Shown here: piece by piece, positions 1-7,438 of the stretch
Layout: each line of letters opens with the position of its first letter
Position numbering within the stretch: position 1 is the stretch's first letter
Assembly: GCA_017458335.1 (NCBI GenBank)
Contig: JAFTFT010000005.1
Location: forward strand, 1-64,000
DNA from: Oscillospiraceae bacterium
Lineage (GTDB): Bacteria; Bacillota; Clostridia; Oscillospirales; Oscillospiraceae
Direction of reading: 5' to 3'
DNA length: 64,000 nucleotides
Notes under the pieces: model-generated
Told to the model about the DNA's origin: nothing
The model's database searches: none
The model's input: only the letters and a program-made list of their open reading frames with translations
Made by a program: the position numbers and the translations under genes

Positions 1-87
1 CACCGCTTGGCAGAGGGGATGGCCAAGCGCCGGGGGCCACCTTCTCGGGAAGGGGGCTCCCAAGAGCGAGAACCCAATGAATTCTAA
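1..87 (+). CDS. C-terminal end of a gene truncated by the window edge
   Basis: An open frame enters at base 1 and stops at TAA 85-87. The visible 28 residues are basic and hydrophilic (HRLAEGMAKRRG at the start, ending NEF). No family can be assigned. It lies next to mobile-element debris, so it could be the end of a transfer or recombination gene, but that is a guess. Confidence 0.3.
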   Translation, partial: HRLAEGMAKRRGPPSREGGSQEREPNEF

Positions 88-237
88 GACATCTGCCTGG
101 TGAGGTGCATTAAGCTACCCACCATCAGTGCAGAAGAGCCTGTTTTAAAGCTTATTGAGGAGTACAAGAAAGGCCACCCGGATGAACACGTAACGCTGAA
201 ACTGATGAAGCGTTTGATTGAAGAAGATCAGAGAAAA
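88..237 (+). other. Short open frame without a clear start
   Basis: The same frame reopens right after the TAA at 85-87 and runs to TAA 235-237. It reads as a plausible helical protein end (AEEPVLKLIEEYKKGHPDE then LKLMKRLIEEDQRK). Only a GTG at 100 could initiate, and there is no good ribosome binding site. It may be the remnant of a gene whose 5' part is lost. Family unknown. Confidence 0.25.
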
Positions 238-571
238 TAAACCGTTGCGCGAAACTTTTTAGAGGCCAAACTGCATATCTTTTGCGCGAAACACTGACTT
301 TCGCGCAATCACGTTCTTTGGTTAAGTCAGACGGGTGTTCAGTATCTACTCTTCGGATTTCTTGTTATCGCCAAAAGGCCCGTAAATTGGGGCTTCTTGG
401 GACCTTCATCTTTGACTTGTACATGAAAATCGCACTTTCACAGGCTGAAGTTATATGTAAAGACTCCAAAATGGACAGCATTTTTACCCCAGGGGTAAAC
501 GCCCGGACTTATGCATGTTGTGGCAGAGTAAGCCCCAAAAGGGTGGAGTAAAACCGGTTGACATAATACAA
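238..571. other. Stretch without a supported gene
   Basis: The only open frame (282-551, +) has no recognisable domain and no ribosome binding site. The motif TTGCGCGAAAC occurs twice (near 246 and 281), with TTTCGCGCAA as a near-inverted copy near 299. A TTGACA sits at 557-562 without a matching -10. Confidence 0.3.
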
Positions 572-627
572 CGGCAGACTCGGTTGCCTGATGATTGATA
601 TCAGGTTACCGGGGCTGCCGCTTTTTT
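572..627 (+). terminator. Rho-independent terminator
   Basis: A long stem starts with CGGCAG at 572 and closes with CTGCCG ending at 620, followed by six T (622-627). It would end transcription of whatever lies upstream on the + strand. A frame on the minus strand crosses it, which argues against that frame being coding. Confidence 0.7.
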
Positions 628-782
628 GCTTTTTGTGACCCTTCTGTGCCTGGGCTTCAAAGGCGCTCCCCGGACCATGGATCCCTACAAAGAAATCATC
701 AATGGTCTTCTGAGGCGGCGAAGCGGTTGAGATGTTCTCCTGTGAATTGCAATTGTCGCCGGCATAAGAACAATAAGCAGTC

Positions 783-1478
783 TCAGACATAGTTGGGGAG
801 CCAGTCGCCGTCGTGATTTGTGAACTGCATTCCGACCGTAATGCCGTCTCTTGGCTGCTGAACACGGAACCAGACGGCTAGACTGCAGCACATGGTATCG
901 CGTATATAATCCCATTTGTCGCGGATCTGATCCCCGTGTCCGACTTCATAAAACCAAAGCTGTATGCCGTAATCGCTGAAAAAAAGATCTAGCGTCAGAT
1001 CTGTAACCGGCATGGTCTCATCCCATCCCTCGATGAGATAGACGCAGTAACGGGTAGTTACTTTAGAGCTGTTGTAGTAATCAAGGCTGAACCATGCGGC
1101 GTATCGATGCCTGTAGTTGCTCTTGCTTGCCACATAACTCGCGAAAGCCTCGGCATGCTCCCGGGTGTTTACTTCAACGCCTGTGTAGAAGGTGATTCTC
1201 TTGTCGTTGCCTGACAGATAATTGGTATATACATCCTCAGCGCTGGTTATGAATGTCGGAGCGAATGCACTGTGCAGATAGGTTGTAGAGTATTGCCGCT
1301 GCTGCTCCGGCGTGTAAACGGAATAAAAGAGCATATCTTCTATATTGCTGCTGTAGATCTGGTATTTCCCGTACATCTCATCTGCAGATGCCCGCGGTAC
1401 AGCAACCACAGTCATCATCATTACCAGAGTCAGACACAGTGACGTAAATGCCCTGGGGATTCTTGTTGCAGTATTCAT
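783..1478 (-). CDS. Secreted protein of unknown function
   Basis: 231 residues. The N-terminus is a clear Sec signal peptide: basic start, hydrophobic core (SLCLTLVMMMTVVAV) and an ASA-type cleavage site near residue 32. The mature part is rich in Tyr, Trp, Phe and Asp, with no recognised catalytic motif and no membrane segment, so it is probably an extracellular or wall-associated soluble protein. The start is preceded by GGAGGGAGAATATA, a strong ribosome binding site. It stands alone, with an inverted repeat upstream (1523-1537). I do not recognise the family. Confidence 0.7.
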   Translation of the reverse strand: MNTATRIPRAFTSLCLTLVMMMTVVAVPRASADEMYGKYQIYSSNIEDMLFYSVYTPEQQRQYSTTYLHSAFAPTFITSAEDVYTNYLSGNDKRITFYTGVEVNTREHAEAFASYVASKSNYRHRYAAWFSLDYYNSSKVTTRYCVYLIEGWDETMPVTDLTLDLFFSDYGIQLWFYEVGHGDQIRDKWDYIRDTMCCSLAVWFRVQQPRDGITVGMQFTNHDGDWLPNYV

Positions 1479-1522
1479 TATATTCTCCCTCCGTAATGTT
1501 CATTCATAAACGTATTGTAGCA

Positions 1523-1537
1523 TGTTCTGTATGAACA
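1523..1537. promoter_or_regulatory. Inverted repeat upstream of the secreted-protein gene
   Basis: TGTTC-TGTAT-GAACA, perfect 5-base arms. On the minus strand a TACAAT (-10-like) follows at 1517-1512, so the palindrome sits where a regulator could touch the promoter. No good -35 was found. Confidence 0.35.
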
Positions 1538-1746
1538 AATCATAACAGGTTCTATAGGACATTGCTATTTCATCTGTTTTTTTCGCGGAACAAGAATCGA
1601 ACAGAGCGAAGGAAATAATCAGAGTTTTAGCATATTGCTACAAGAGAGGGAAAGATCTCCTCCTGTCAACACTGTATATAATGTATATAATTGATCAAGA
1701 AACATGCTTCCGGCCGTTGGTTTTTATTCGTCACCTTAGCATTTAT

Positions 1747-1785
1747 CGCCTCCCCCTCCATAGATCGGGGATGGGGCGCTTTTTT
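1747..1785 (+). terminator. Probable rho-independent terminator
   Basis: CGCCTCCCC pairs with GGGGATGGGGCG (two bulged bases), followed by TTTTTT. There is no clear + strand gene upstream, so it may belong to a lost transcript. Confidence 0.5.
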
Positions 1786-1836
1786 GCATGGGGCTAGCGG
1801 ATGATAATCAACCGTTAAGTGATATCGAGCGGACTA

Positions 1837-1896
1837 CTCTTTCTTCGGAAAGGGCTGTAAAACAGAGCGACGGCCAGCTACCCTTGTCGGTTTTTT
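1837..1896 (+). other. Structured RNA-like repeat element, copy 1
   Basis: It begins with a CTTTC-TTCG-GAAAG hairpin (cUUCGg tetraloop), then GGCTGTAAAACAGAGCGACGG, then a weak stem and TTTTTT at 1891-1896. The same head recurs at 2659, where it is nearly identical, and more distantly at 47715. It lies immediately before the toxin-antitoxin promoter. It behaves like a terminator with a conserved 5' extension; class unknown. Confidence 0.5.
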
Positions 1897-1915
1897 GTGT
1901 GAGTACAATTATTGG

Positions 1916-1944
1916 TTGACAAGTGGGATTTATCCCACTATAAT
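1916..1944 (+). promoter_or_regulatory. higBA promoter with operator filling the spacer
   Basis: TTGACA (1916-1921) and TATAAT (1939-1944) are both perfect consensus with a 17-base spacer. The spacer itself is the palindrome GTGGGAT-TT-ATCCCAC at 1923-1938. This is the textbook place for an XRE antitoxin to bind and block RNA polymerase, so autoregulation by the gene at 2324 is likely. Confidence 0.85.
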
Positions 1945-1976
1945 GATATCGTGAATACAACATTGGGAGATGCAAG

Positions 1977-2327
1977 ATGGCATTCGAAATCGTTGTCTAT
2001 GAGAGGGAGAATGGCAGTATTCCTTTCATGGAATTCCTGGGATCTCTGTCACCCAAGATGAAAGCGAAGATTCTTCGTGATTTGGATTTGCTGGAAGAAA
2101 AGGGGAATACTCTGCGCGAGCCTTATTCAAAGCATCTGGAGGATGGAATATTCGAGTTACGTACGAAGCTGGCATCAGATATTACGAGGTCCCTGTATTT
2201 TTTCTTTGAAGGGAACAGAATTGTTATTACACACGGTTTCGTAAAAAAGCAGGAGAAGACGCCTCCGTCTGAGATCCTGCGTGCAAAAGAGTATCGTGCT
2301 GACTGGCTGAGGAGGAATGTAAAATGA
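1977..2327 (+). CDS. higB: HigB/RelE-type toxin (phage-derived Gp49-like, DUF891)
   Basis: 116 residues, the usual size for HigB-like mRNA interferases. The N-terminal FEIVVYERENGSIPFMEFL, the central FELRTKL and the strand RSLYFFFEGNRIVITHGFVKK match the RelE/Gp49 fold of this family: helices first, then a beta-sheet carrying the basic active-site surface, with a KKxxKTP-like tail. Expected role: ribosome-dependent mRNA cleavage when the antitoxin is degraded. GGGAG lies 8 bases before ATG. The gene overlaps the next by four bases (ATGA), toxin first, as is typical for HigBA. It is transcribed from the consensus promoter at 1916-1944. Confidence 0.85.
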   Translation: MAFEIVVYERENGSIPFMEFLGSLSPKMKAKILRDLDLLEEKGNTLREPYSKHLEDGIFELRTKLASDITRSLYFFFEGNRIVITHGFVKKQEKTPPSEILRAKEYRADWLRRNVK

Positions 2328-2593
2328 CCTATACTGAACTGAAGAAGCAGCTTCTGAGCGATCCCGAAGTGAAGGCCGAATATGATGCGCTGGAACCGGA
2401 GTACCAGTTTATTCGTGATATGCTTGCATGCCGCGAGGAACTGTCGCTCTCTCAGCAGGGGCTTGCAGATCTGACTGGCATTGATCGGTCGGATATCAGC
2501 CGTATTGAGAATGGCAATGCGAATCCTTCACTGAAAACCATGAAGCGCATTGCTAACGGATTGGGGAAAAGACTGGAAATCAGAATCGTCTGA
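2324..2593 (+). CDS. higA: HigA-type XRE antitoxin
   Basis: 89 residues. The C-terminal half is a helix-turn-helix of the XRE/Cro type (LSLSQQGLADLTGIDRSDIS, then RIENGNANPSLKTMKRIA). The N-terminal helix (TYTELKKQLLSDPEVKAEYD) is the family's toxin-contact segment. It neutralises the upstream toxin and is expected to bind the 7-2-7 palindrome in the promoter spacer. The start overlaps the toxin stop (ATGA), so translation is coupled. Confidence 0.85.
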   Translation: MTYTELKKQLLSDPEVKAEYDALEPEYQFIRDMLACREELSLSQQGLADLTGIDRSDISRIENGNANPSLKTMKRIANGLGKRLEIRIV

Positions 2594-2658
2594 TATTTTG
2601 CGTTCGGGCAGCAGGGGAGAGAAACAGAAGAATAGCCCGTAGAAGGGCATAAATATCC

Positions 2659-2732
2659 CTCTTTCTTCGGAAAGAGTTGTAAAACAGGGTGACGGTCTGA
2701 GCAGTGTGCGTGCTGCCGGGCCGTCGCTTTTT
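2659..2732 (+). other. Structured RNA-like repeat element, copy 2, with terminator
   Basis: The same head as copy 1 (CTTTC-TTCG-GAAAG hairpin, then TTGTAAAACAGGGTGACGG), here leading into a GACGG...CCGTC stem and TTTTT at 2728-2732. It follows the antitoxin gene, so it can end the higBA transcript, while copy 1 ends the transcript before it. The pair therefore brackets the module. Confidence 0.55.
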
Positions 2733-2753
2733 ATGCGTCACCATAGCTTCTAA

Positions 2754-2782
2754 TTGCATTCAACCAGGTGATTTGATACAAT
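2754..2782 (+). promoter_or_regulatory. Candidate promoter without an obvious gene
   Basis: TTGCAT (2754-2759), 17-base spacer, TACAAT (2777-2782). Downstream there are only very short frames (such as 24 codons from the ATG near 2866) before a hairpin at 2964-3003. It could drive a small RNA or be the promoter of a deleted gene. Confidence 0.4.
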
Positions 2783-2963
2783 ATGATTGCTAGTTTTTTC
2801 TGAAATGGAGTCTATATATGGCTCTGAGAGAAAACCGGCCGGAAGACTGAGGTAAGAATCGATTTATGAGTAAGAGAAGAGTCTTGCTTGTAATATTTTT
2901 CAAGTGTAGGAGCGGTCTCTTAGTATGGAATATATCATAAGTAACTAATACTTGACAAATTCT
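2783..2963. other. No gene recognised
   Basis: About 180 bases between a promoter-like sequence and a hairpin. No frame has both a start with a ribosome binding site and a recognisable product. Confidence 0.3.
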
Positions 2964-3003
2964 AAGGACCATTCAGCTCACTAAAAGAGTCGAATGGTCC
3001 TTT
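2964..3003 (+). terminator. Hairpin, probable terminator
   Basis: AAGGACCATTC pairs perfectly with GAATGGTCCTT (11 base pairs), with only a short T tract after it (CTTTG). It lies between the promoter at 2754 and the ybaK remnant. Confidence 0.5.
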
Positions 3004-3012
3004 GTATAGTCT

Positions 3013-3141
3013 TATAGGCATTACACTTCGATTTGCCAGCCTTTGCAGATATCCACCCAATCAGTGTAGCCGGTCAGCCTTTCAATTTCCGGCATGGTCA
3101 GATGCACGGTACTGTTGAGGCTGCCGCCCGCAGCGTACATA
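3013..3141 (-). pseudogene. 3' fragment of a ybaK-type gene
   Basis: Read on the minus strand this encodes the last ~40 residues of a YbaK/EbsC Cys-tRNA(Pro) deacylase (ending WVDICKGWQIEV). It is nearly identical to the end of the copy at 19978-20386, including about six bases beyond the stop (TATAGG). Homology breaks off after GTACAT at 3141, where phage sequence starts. It has no start and no promoter. It shows that the same gene was copied or rearranged within this region. Confidence 0.8.
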
Positions 3142-3912
3142 GGCCCGATCCTTATAGTGGGCGGCAAGCTCATGCAAGGGGTCGGGTCCATTTTAACTTT
3201 TGTTCCGAAACTGGTCGGCGGCGTCAGCGCCCTGATTGGTGCAATCGGACCCTGGGGCATTGCCATCGCTGCTGGTATTGCAGTCGGAGTGCTGCTGTAT
3301 AAGAATTGGGATAAAATCAAAGAAAAAGCAGTGCAGCTGAAAGAATGGGTTTCCGAGAAATGGTCTGCTTTGAAGGAAAAAGTAAGCTCTGCCAGTGAAA
3401 AAATGAGGGATAAAGTATCCTCTGCCTGGACCAAAATGCATGAGCACATCTCCGGACTGAAAGAAAAAATCGGTGAGAAAGCCGACAGTTTAAAACAGCG
3501 ATTCCTTTCCCTCGGAGAATCTATAAAAGAAAAATGGGGCTCCATATGGGAACCACTCAGCGGAAAAATGGCAGAACTTCTACAGCCATTACAGCCTGTG
3601 CTGGATGGTGTCCTGCAGATGCTGCGCGGCATTTTTGACGTTTTCAAAGGACTGTTCACCGGTGACTGGAACCTTATGTGGTCTGGCCTCAGTACTGCAT
3701 TTACCGGCTACTTCACGGCCATTAAAGAATACTTCTCTGTAGTGCTTACAGCATTCCAGACGATTTGGGAAGGTTTCTCTGCCTGGTTTGGCTCCATCTG
3801 GAGTGAAGCATGGACATCTGTAAAGACTTTCTTTGAAACCATCTGGATTGGTGTCAGAGATTTCTTTATCGGAATATGGGAGAATCTGAAGACGGCAGTT
3901 TCCTCCGCTATG
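3142..3912 (+). pseudogene. Internal fragment of a phage tail tape-measure protein
   Basis: The frame encodes a hydrophobic segment (IGPWGIAIAAGIAVGVLLY), then a long Lys/Glu-rich coiled coil with repeated Trp-Ser-x-Leu-Lys-Glu-Lys units, then FTGDWNLMWSGL and a string of Trp-rich amphipathic units (AFQTIWEGFSAWFGSIW). This is the signature of tape-measure proteins of siphophages of Bacillota, which are normally over 600 residues; here about 255 remain. The open frame extends upstream into the ybaK debris (in antisense) and downstream into recombinase sequence read out of frame, so an automatic caller would report a chimeric gene at 3094-4071. Neither end is native. Confidence 0.8.
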
Positions 3913-4277
3913 AGCACTATAAGAACAGGCCGCAGAAGATTTACTGGCAGTGCAACACCCGATGCAACAAGGGACCGAAAGCCTGCAAATCCGAGAATGT
4001 GCCAGAGTCAACCATCCATCAGGTGTTCATCGATGCCTGGAACACCATTGTGCGGGACCGGAAAAAGATGAACCAGCGCTGGGAAAAGCAAGAGAGAGAA
4101 GGCACCGAGCTGGAGCAACTCAGAGCCAGACAGATGCGGGAGCTGGCCGAACAGGGGCGGCTTACCGAGGTCGTCCCGGAACTGGTTCAGACGGTGCTGG
4201 AGAGCATCACGGTCAAAGGAGACGGGTCATTCGATATTCGCTTCCTGGACGGGACAGCATTCAATGTGACAGCATAA
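3912..4277 (+). pseudogene. C-terminal fragment of a large serine recombinase
   Basis: In a frame different from the tape-measure fragment, the sequence reads YEHYKNRPQKIYWQCNTRC, then CNKGPKACKSENVPE, a long charged helix and the end FLDGTAFNVTA. This is the zinc-ribbon and coiled-coil tail of a transposon/phage-type large serine integrase; the catalytic resolvase domain is missing. The junction with the phage fragment lies close to 3909-3923. It is followed by a good terminator (4280-4327), probably the recombinase's own. Confidence 0.75.
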
Positions 4278-4279
4278 GA

Positions 4280-4327
4280 AAAGGGCTGTGAAGAACTGAA
4301 AAATCAGTTCCTCACAGCCCTTTTTTG
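4280..4327 (+). terminator. Rho-independent terminator
   Basis: AAGGGCTGTGA-GAACTGA pairs with TCAGTTC-TCACAGCCC, followed by six T. It directly follows the recombinase remnant. Confidence 0.85.
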
Positions 4328-4336
4328 CTTTTTTTC

Positions 4337-4500
4337 TCAGCAAACAGCTTCCTTAAGGTTTTTGTCAGGTTTGAAGGATGGAGTGTTATGCGCGGGGATT
4401 TCCATGGGTTCTCCGGTCTGAAGATTGTGGCCTTGCCGTGCTTCCTGGTGGGCAACGGAGAAGGTCCCAAATCCCGGTAGGGCAAGGATAACCGTTTTTA
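4337..4500 (-). pseudogene. C-terminal half of an HU-type DNA-binding protein
   Basis: The minus strand encodes LPGFGTFSV, then ARQGHNLQTGEPMEIPAHNT, then FKPDKNLKEAVC. These match the beta-arm and C-terminal part of HU/IHF proteins (GFGTFxVxxRxARxGxNPxTGExIxIPA). The N-terminal dimerisation helices (about 45 residues) are absent; upstream the sequence turns into an IS-like end at 4520-4539. The gene therefore looks cut by an insertion. Confidence 0.75.
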
Positions 4501-4519
4501 TTAAAACGGCAACAGGAAG

Positions 4520-4539
4520 CACGCGACTTTAGTCGTGTG
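4520..4539. mobile_element. IS200/IS605-like terminal hairpin
   Basis: CACGCGACT-TT-AGTCGTGTG forms a stem with one mismatch, followed by AGGCTTCACC. This resembles the subterminal palindromes of IS200/IS605 elements and the end of their TnpB guide RNA. No TnpA or TnpB gene is in the window, so this is a relic end at best. Confidence 0.4.
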
Positions 4540-4575
4540 AGGCTTCACCATGATTAAGTGCATTCAGACGCTGAA

Positions 4576-4616
4576 AGAAGGACGTCTCCCGTGATCAGGA
4601 GCGTCCTTCTTCTTTG
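4576..4616 (-). terminator. Terminator of the leftward operon
   Basis: AGAAGGACG pairs with CGTCCTTCT around a short loop; T tracts flank both sides. It lies just beyond the stop of licD, the last gene of the long minus-strand operon. Confidence 0.65.
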
Positions 4617-4628
4617 CTTTCAGTCTGA

Positions 4629-5459
4629 TTACAATTGTAAATAGTATTCCACACTATGTTCAAAATCCACCAAAAGATCGCCATGACCGCAGCGCTGCTC
4701 AGGCGGAGGCGGCGTCCTCCAATCACCGTAATAGGCTTCAAGGACCGTCTCATACGCACCGGGGCAGAAAAAATACTCCTCCTCAAAAGGCAGCTGTACG
4801 GCTTGCTCCGCCCAAAAAGCATCCGAAGGGAAGAAAGGCGTATCCGGATCGGTCGGTCCGTTGAAAACGCTGAAGCACTTGTCATAGTGCTGCGTATCCA
4901 AAAGGAGCGCGCGCTCAGAGAGCAGGGCAAGACCCTTCCGCACAGGGTTCGGCAGCTTCTGCAGCAGCATAGTTCCACGGGGAAAGCGCTGGCCTGCGGC
5001 CAGCTTTTCCTCCTTGCTCATAAGGGCGCGAAGCAGCGTCCACGCCCGCTGTTGGAGCCAGCGTCCAAAACCGGATCTTGCAAGACCCGCGATTACAAAA
5101 ACGTCCAGGCAGGCGCCGCAATGGGTGTTGGTAATGGGAAGTGACTTCGGCGTAACCGTCGTACCGTTAACGCGCACCTTGGTCCAGATCGCGCCCATGG
5201 TCGGATCGTTCCGGAAATTTTGCACAAAATACAGCTCTGGCATCCGGTGGGAAAGGCGGAGAAACCGCCGGTAATTGCGCACATCCATGCAGATGTCCAC
5301 ATCATCGTCCCAGGGAATAAACCCCTGATGCCGCACCGCACCGAGGAGCGTACCGGAATCCAGGAAATATTGGATGCCGTTTGTATCGCAAAAACGGGTC
5401 ACAGTCTTCAATTCCTCAAGCTCCAGAAGCTGGAGGCGGCGAAGGGTCTTTGTTTCCAT
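4629..5459 (-). CDS. licD: LicD family phosphotransferase
   Basis: 276 residues. Residues ~30-55 hold YFLDSGTLLGAVRHQGFIPW followed by DDDVDICM, the nucleotidyltransferase-type core of LicD proteins, with the Gly-Thr-Leu-Leu-Gly-Ala-x-Arg motif and the metal-binding Asp-Asp-Asp-x-Asp. LicD enzymes move phosphocholine or similar groups from a CDP-activated donor to cell-surface polymers; the real substrate here is unknown. No signal peptide, so cytoplasmic or membrane-peripheral. It begins 9 bases after the oppF stop and is the last gene before the terminator. Its presence at the tail of a peptide-import operon is unusual. Confidence 0.8.
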   Translation of the reverse strand: METKTLRRLQLLELEELKTVTRFCDTNGIQYFLDSGTLLGAVRHQGFIPWDDDVDICMDVRNYRRFLRLSHRMPELYFVQNFRNDPTMGAIWTKVRVNGTTVTPKSLPITNTHCGACLDVFVIAGLARSGFGRWLQQRAWTLLRALMSKEEKLAAGQRFPRGTMLLQKLPNPVRKGLALLSERALLLDTQHYDKCFSVFNGPTDPDTPFFPSDAFWAEQAVQLPFEEEYFFCPGAYETVLEAYYGDWRTPPPPEQRCGHGDLLVDFEHSVEYYLQL

Positions 5460-5468
5460 GCTCTCCTC

Positions 5469-6434
5469 CTAAGCCTGCGTTTCCCAGCAGGCGACAAAAT
5501 GCCCCTGCTCCTGCTCCGTCAAAGGCGGGGCCGCCTGGCGGCAGCGTTCCGAAGCGTATGGACAGCGCGGCGCGAAATTGCAGCCAGGCGGTACGTGGCC
5601 AGGATCGGGGATCTCGCCGGTAAGCTGCAAACGCTCCTTGAGCCAGTCGCTGTCCGGTTCGGCTTTGGGAATCGCGGAGAACAGTGCCTGGGTATACGGA
5701 TGGAGCGGTTTTTCATAGAGGGCTTCCGTATCGGCTATCTCCACGATTGAGCCCAGGTACATGACCGCCACGCGGTCGGAGATGTGCCGCACCATGGTCA
5801 AATCGTGAGAGATCATCAGATAGGTCAGGCCGCGCTCCTTTTGAAGACGCATCAGCAGATTGATGATCTGCGCTTGGATGGACACATCCAGGGCGGCGAT
5901 CGGCTCGTCACAGGCGAGAAAGCGCGGCTCCAACGCCAGAGCCCTGGCAATGCCGACGCGCTGCCGCTGGCCGCCGGAGAGCTCATGGGGAAAGCGCGAG
6001 GCAAACTCAGCGGTGAGGCCCACCGTCTCCAACAGCTCCTCGGTCTTGCTCCGGCGTTCCGCCATAGAGTAAGAGAAGTGCCTCCGCATCCCCTCCTCAA
6101 TGCTCATGGCCACGGTCATGCGAGGGTCGAGACAGGCGTAGGGGTCCTGAAAGATCATCTGGTTTTCGCGCCGGAAAGCTGTGCGTTCCTTGCGGGAGAG
6201 CGCAGATACTTCTTTGCCGTCCCAGAGGACGCTGCCGTCCGTCGGCTCATAGATGCCAAGGATCGTGCGGGCACAGGTAGTTTTCCCGCAGCCGGATTCG
6301 CCCACCAGACTCAGTGTTTCGCCCCGGTAGATCTGAAAGCTCACGCCGTCCAGCGCTTTGACGCTGGTTTTTCCGGATTTGAAGTACCGTTTCAGGCTCT
6401 CTGCCTGGAATAAAACCTCAGCCACCTGCCTCAC
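5469..6434 (-). CDS. oppF: Oligopeptide ABC transporter ATPase OppF
   Basis: 321 residues. Walker A GESGCGKTT near residue 45, ABC signature LSGGQRQR near 150, Walker B FLACDEP followed by the D-loop IAALDVS, and the switch His in ISHDL. The C-terminal zone carries the Opp/Dpp-specific tail with CNFAPRCPYASERC, the cysteine motif that binds an iron-sulfur cluster in some family members. It pairs with OppD to power peptide uptake. The start overlaps the oppD stop by 17 bases. Confidence 0.9.
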   Translation of the reverse strand: MRQVAEVLFQAESLKRYFKSGKTSVKALDGVSFQIYRGETLSLVGESGCGKTTCARTILGIYEPTDGSVLWDGKEVSALSRKERTAFRRENQMIFQDPYACLDPRMTVAMSIEEGMRRHFSYSMAERRSKTEELLETVGLTAEFASRFPHELSGGQRQRVGIARALALEPRFLACDEPIAALDVSIQAQIINLLMRLQKERGLTYLMISHDLTMVRHISDRVAVMYLGSIVEIADTEALYEKPLHPYTQALFSAIPKAEPDSDWLKERLQLTGEIPDPGHVPPGCNFAPRCPYASERCRQAAPPLTEQEQGHFVACWETQA

Positions 6435-7434
6435 CTCCGTTCAACGCCACTCTGGGGGCCATAGGATGCTGCAGCCAGCAGCGGCAGCTGTGGCCGGGTG
6501 TCTCTCCCGTCTCTTCCGGCATCTGCTTTTTACAAATGGGCATGGCATATTTGCAGCGGGCTGCGAAGGGGCAGCAGTCCAGCGCGAGACGCAGATCGGG
6601 CGGTGTGCCCGGCAGGGCATAGAGATCGCTGCGCCGTTCCATGCTGCGGCGTGGGATCGCCGTGAGGAGGGCCGCTGTATAGGGGTGCTTCGGGGAGCAG
6701 AAAATGTCCTGCGCCGTGCCCTTCTCGATCAGAGAACCGCCATACATAACCTGGACCCCGTCCGCGACGCCTGCCACGATGCCGAGATCGTGGGTAATGA
6801 GCAGGACCGACATGGCGAGCCTTTTTTGCAGGCGCTGCAGCAGCTCCAGGATCTGCGCCTGAATGGTCACATCCAGGGCTGTGGTCGGTTCGTCTGCGAT
6901 CAGAAGCTTCGGATCGCAGCTTAAGGCCATGGCAATCATGACGCGCTGGCGCTGCCCGCCGGAGAGTTCATGGGGGTAGCGACGAAGAAGCGCCTGCGGT
7001 TCGGGCAGCTCGACAAGCTCAAGCAGTTCACAGGCGCGCTTTGACGCCTCCCGCTTGCCGAGCTTTTTATGAGAGCGAATGGTTTCGATGATCTGGTTAC
7101 CGATGGTCATGGTGGGATTCAGGGACGCCATGGCGTCCTGAAACACCATACCGATGGCGTTGCCGCGAATTTGGTTGAGCTCCTTCCCGGAGAGCGTCAG
7201 CAGATTTTTTCCTTCAAATTCTACCACGGAATTGGAGGAGACTGTGGCGGAGCTGCGCTCCAGCAGGCGCAGGATCGCTTTGGCTGTGACGCTCTTCCCG
7301 CAGCCGGATTCGCCCACCATGGCCAGCGTCTCACCCTCATACACCGTGAAGCTCACACCGCGCACGGCCTTGACTTCGCCGTTGTAGGCGGAGAAGGTGA
7401 CGGACAGGTTCTTGACGTTTAACAATTCTCCCAT
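6418..7434 (-). CDS. oppD: Oligopeptide ABC transporter ATPase OppD
   Basis: 338 residues from the ATG at 7434, chosen over the upstream ATG at 7479 because AGGAGG lies 7-8 bases before it and the product then begins directly with the ABC domain ([14 protein letters not shown]). Walker [10 protein letters not shown], signature LSGGQRQR, Walker [15 protein letters not shown], switch ITHDLG, and an Opp/Dpp C-terminal Cys tail (CCPFAARC). It forms a heterodimer with OppF on the cytoplasmic side of the permease. It begins 4 bases after the oppC stop. Confidence 0.9.
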   Translation of the reverse strand: MGELLNVKNLSVTFSAYNGEVKAVRGVSFTVYEGETLAMVGESGCGKSVTAKAILRLLERSSATVSSNSVVEFEGKNLLTLSGKELNQIRGNAIGMVFQDAMASLNPTMTIGNQIIETIRSHKKLGKREASKRACELLELVELPEPQALLRRYPHELSGGQRQRVMIAMALSCDPKLLIADEPTTALDVTIQAQILELLQRLQKRLAMSVLLITHDLGIVAGVADGVQVMYGGSLIEKGTAQDIFCSPKHPYTAALLTAIPRRSMERRSDLYALPGTPPDLRLALDCCPFAARCKYAMPICKKQMPEETGETPGHSCRCWLQHPMAPRVALNGGEAGG

Positions 7435-7438
7435 GTCC

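Noticed and set aside
282-551. Plus-strand frame of 89 codons
   Set aside because: No ribosome binding site, no recognisable domain and odd composition. Kept as unannotated space.
509-865. Minus-strand frame of 118 codons downstream of the secreted-protein gene
   Set aside because: It passes through a clear + strand terminator (572-627), overlaps the 783-1478 gene and shows no family features.
3094-4071. A 325-residue protein
   Set aside because: Its start is antisense ybaK sequence and its last ~50 codons are a recombinase fragment in the wrong frame. Only the tape-measure middle is genuine.
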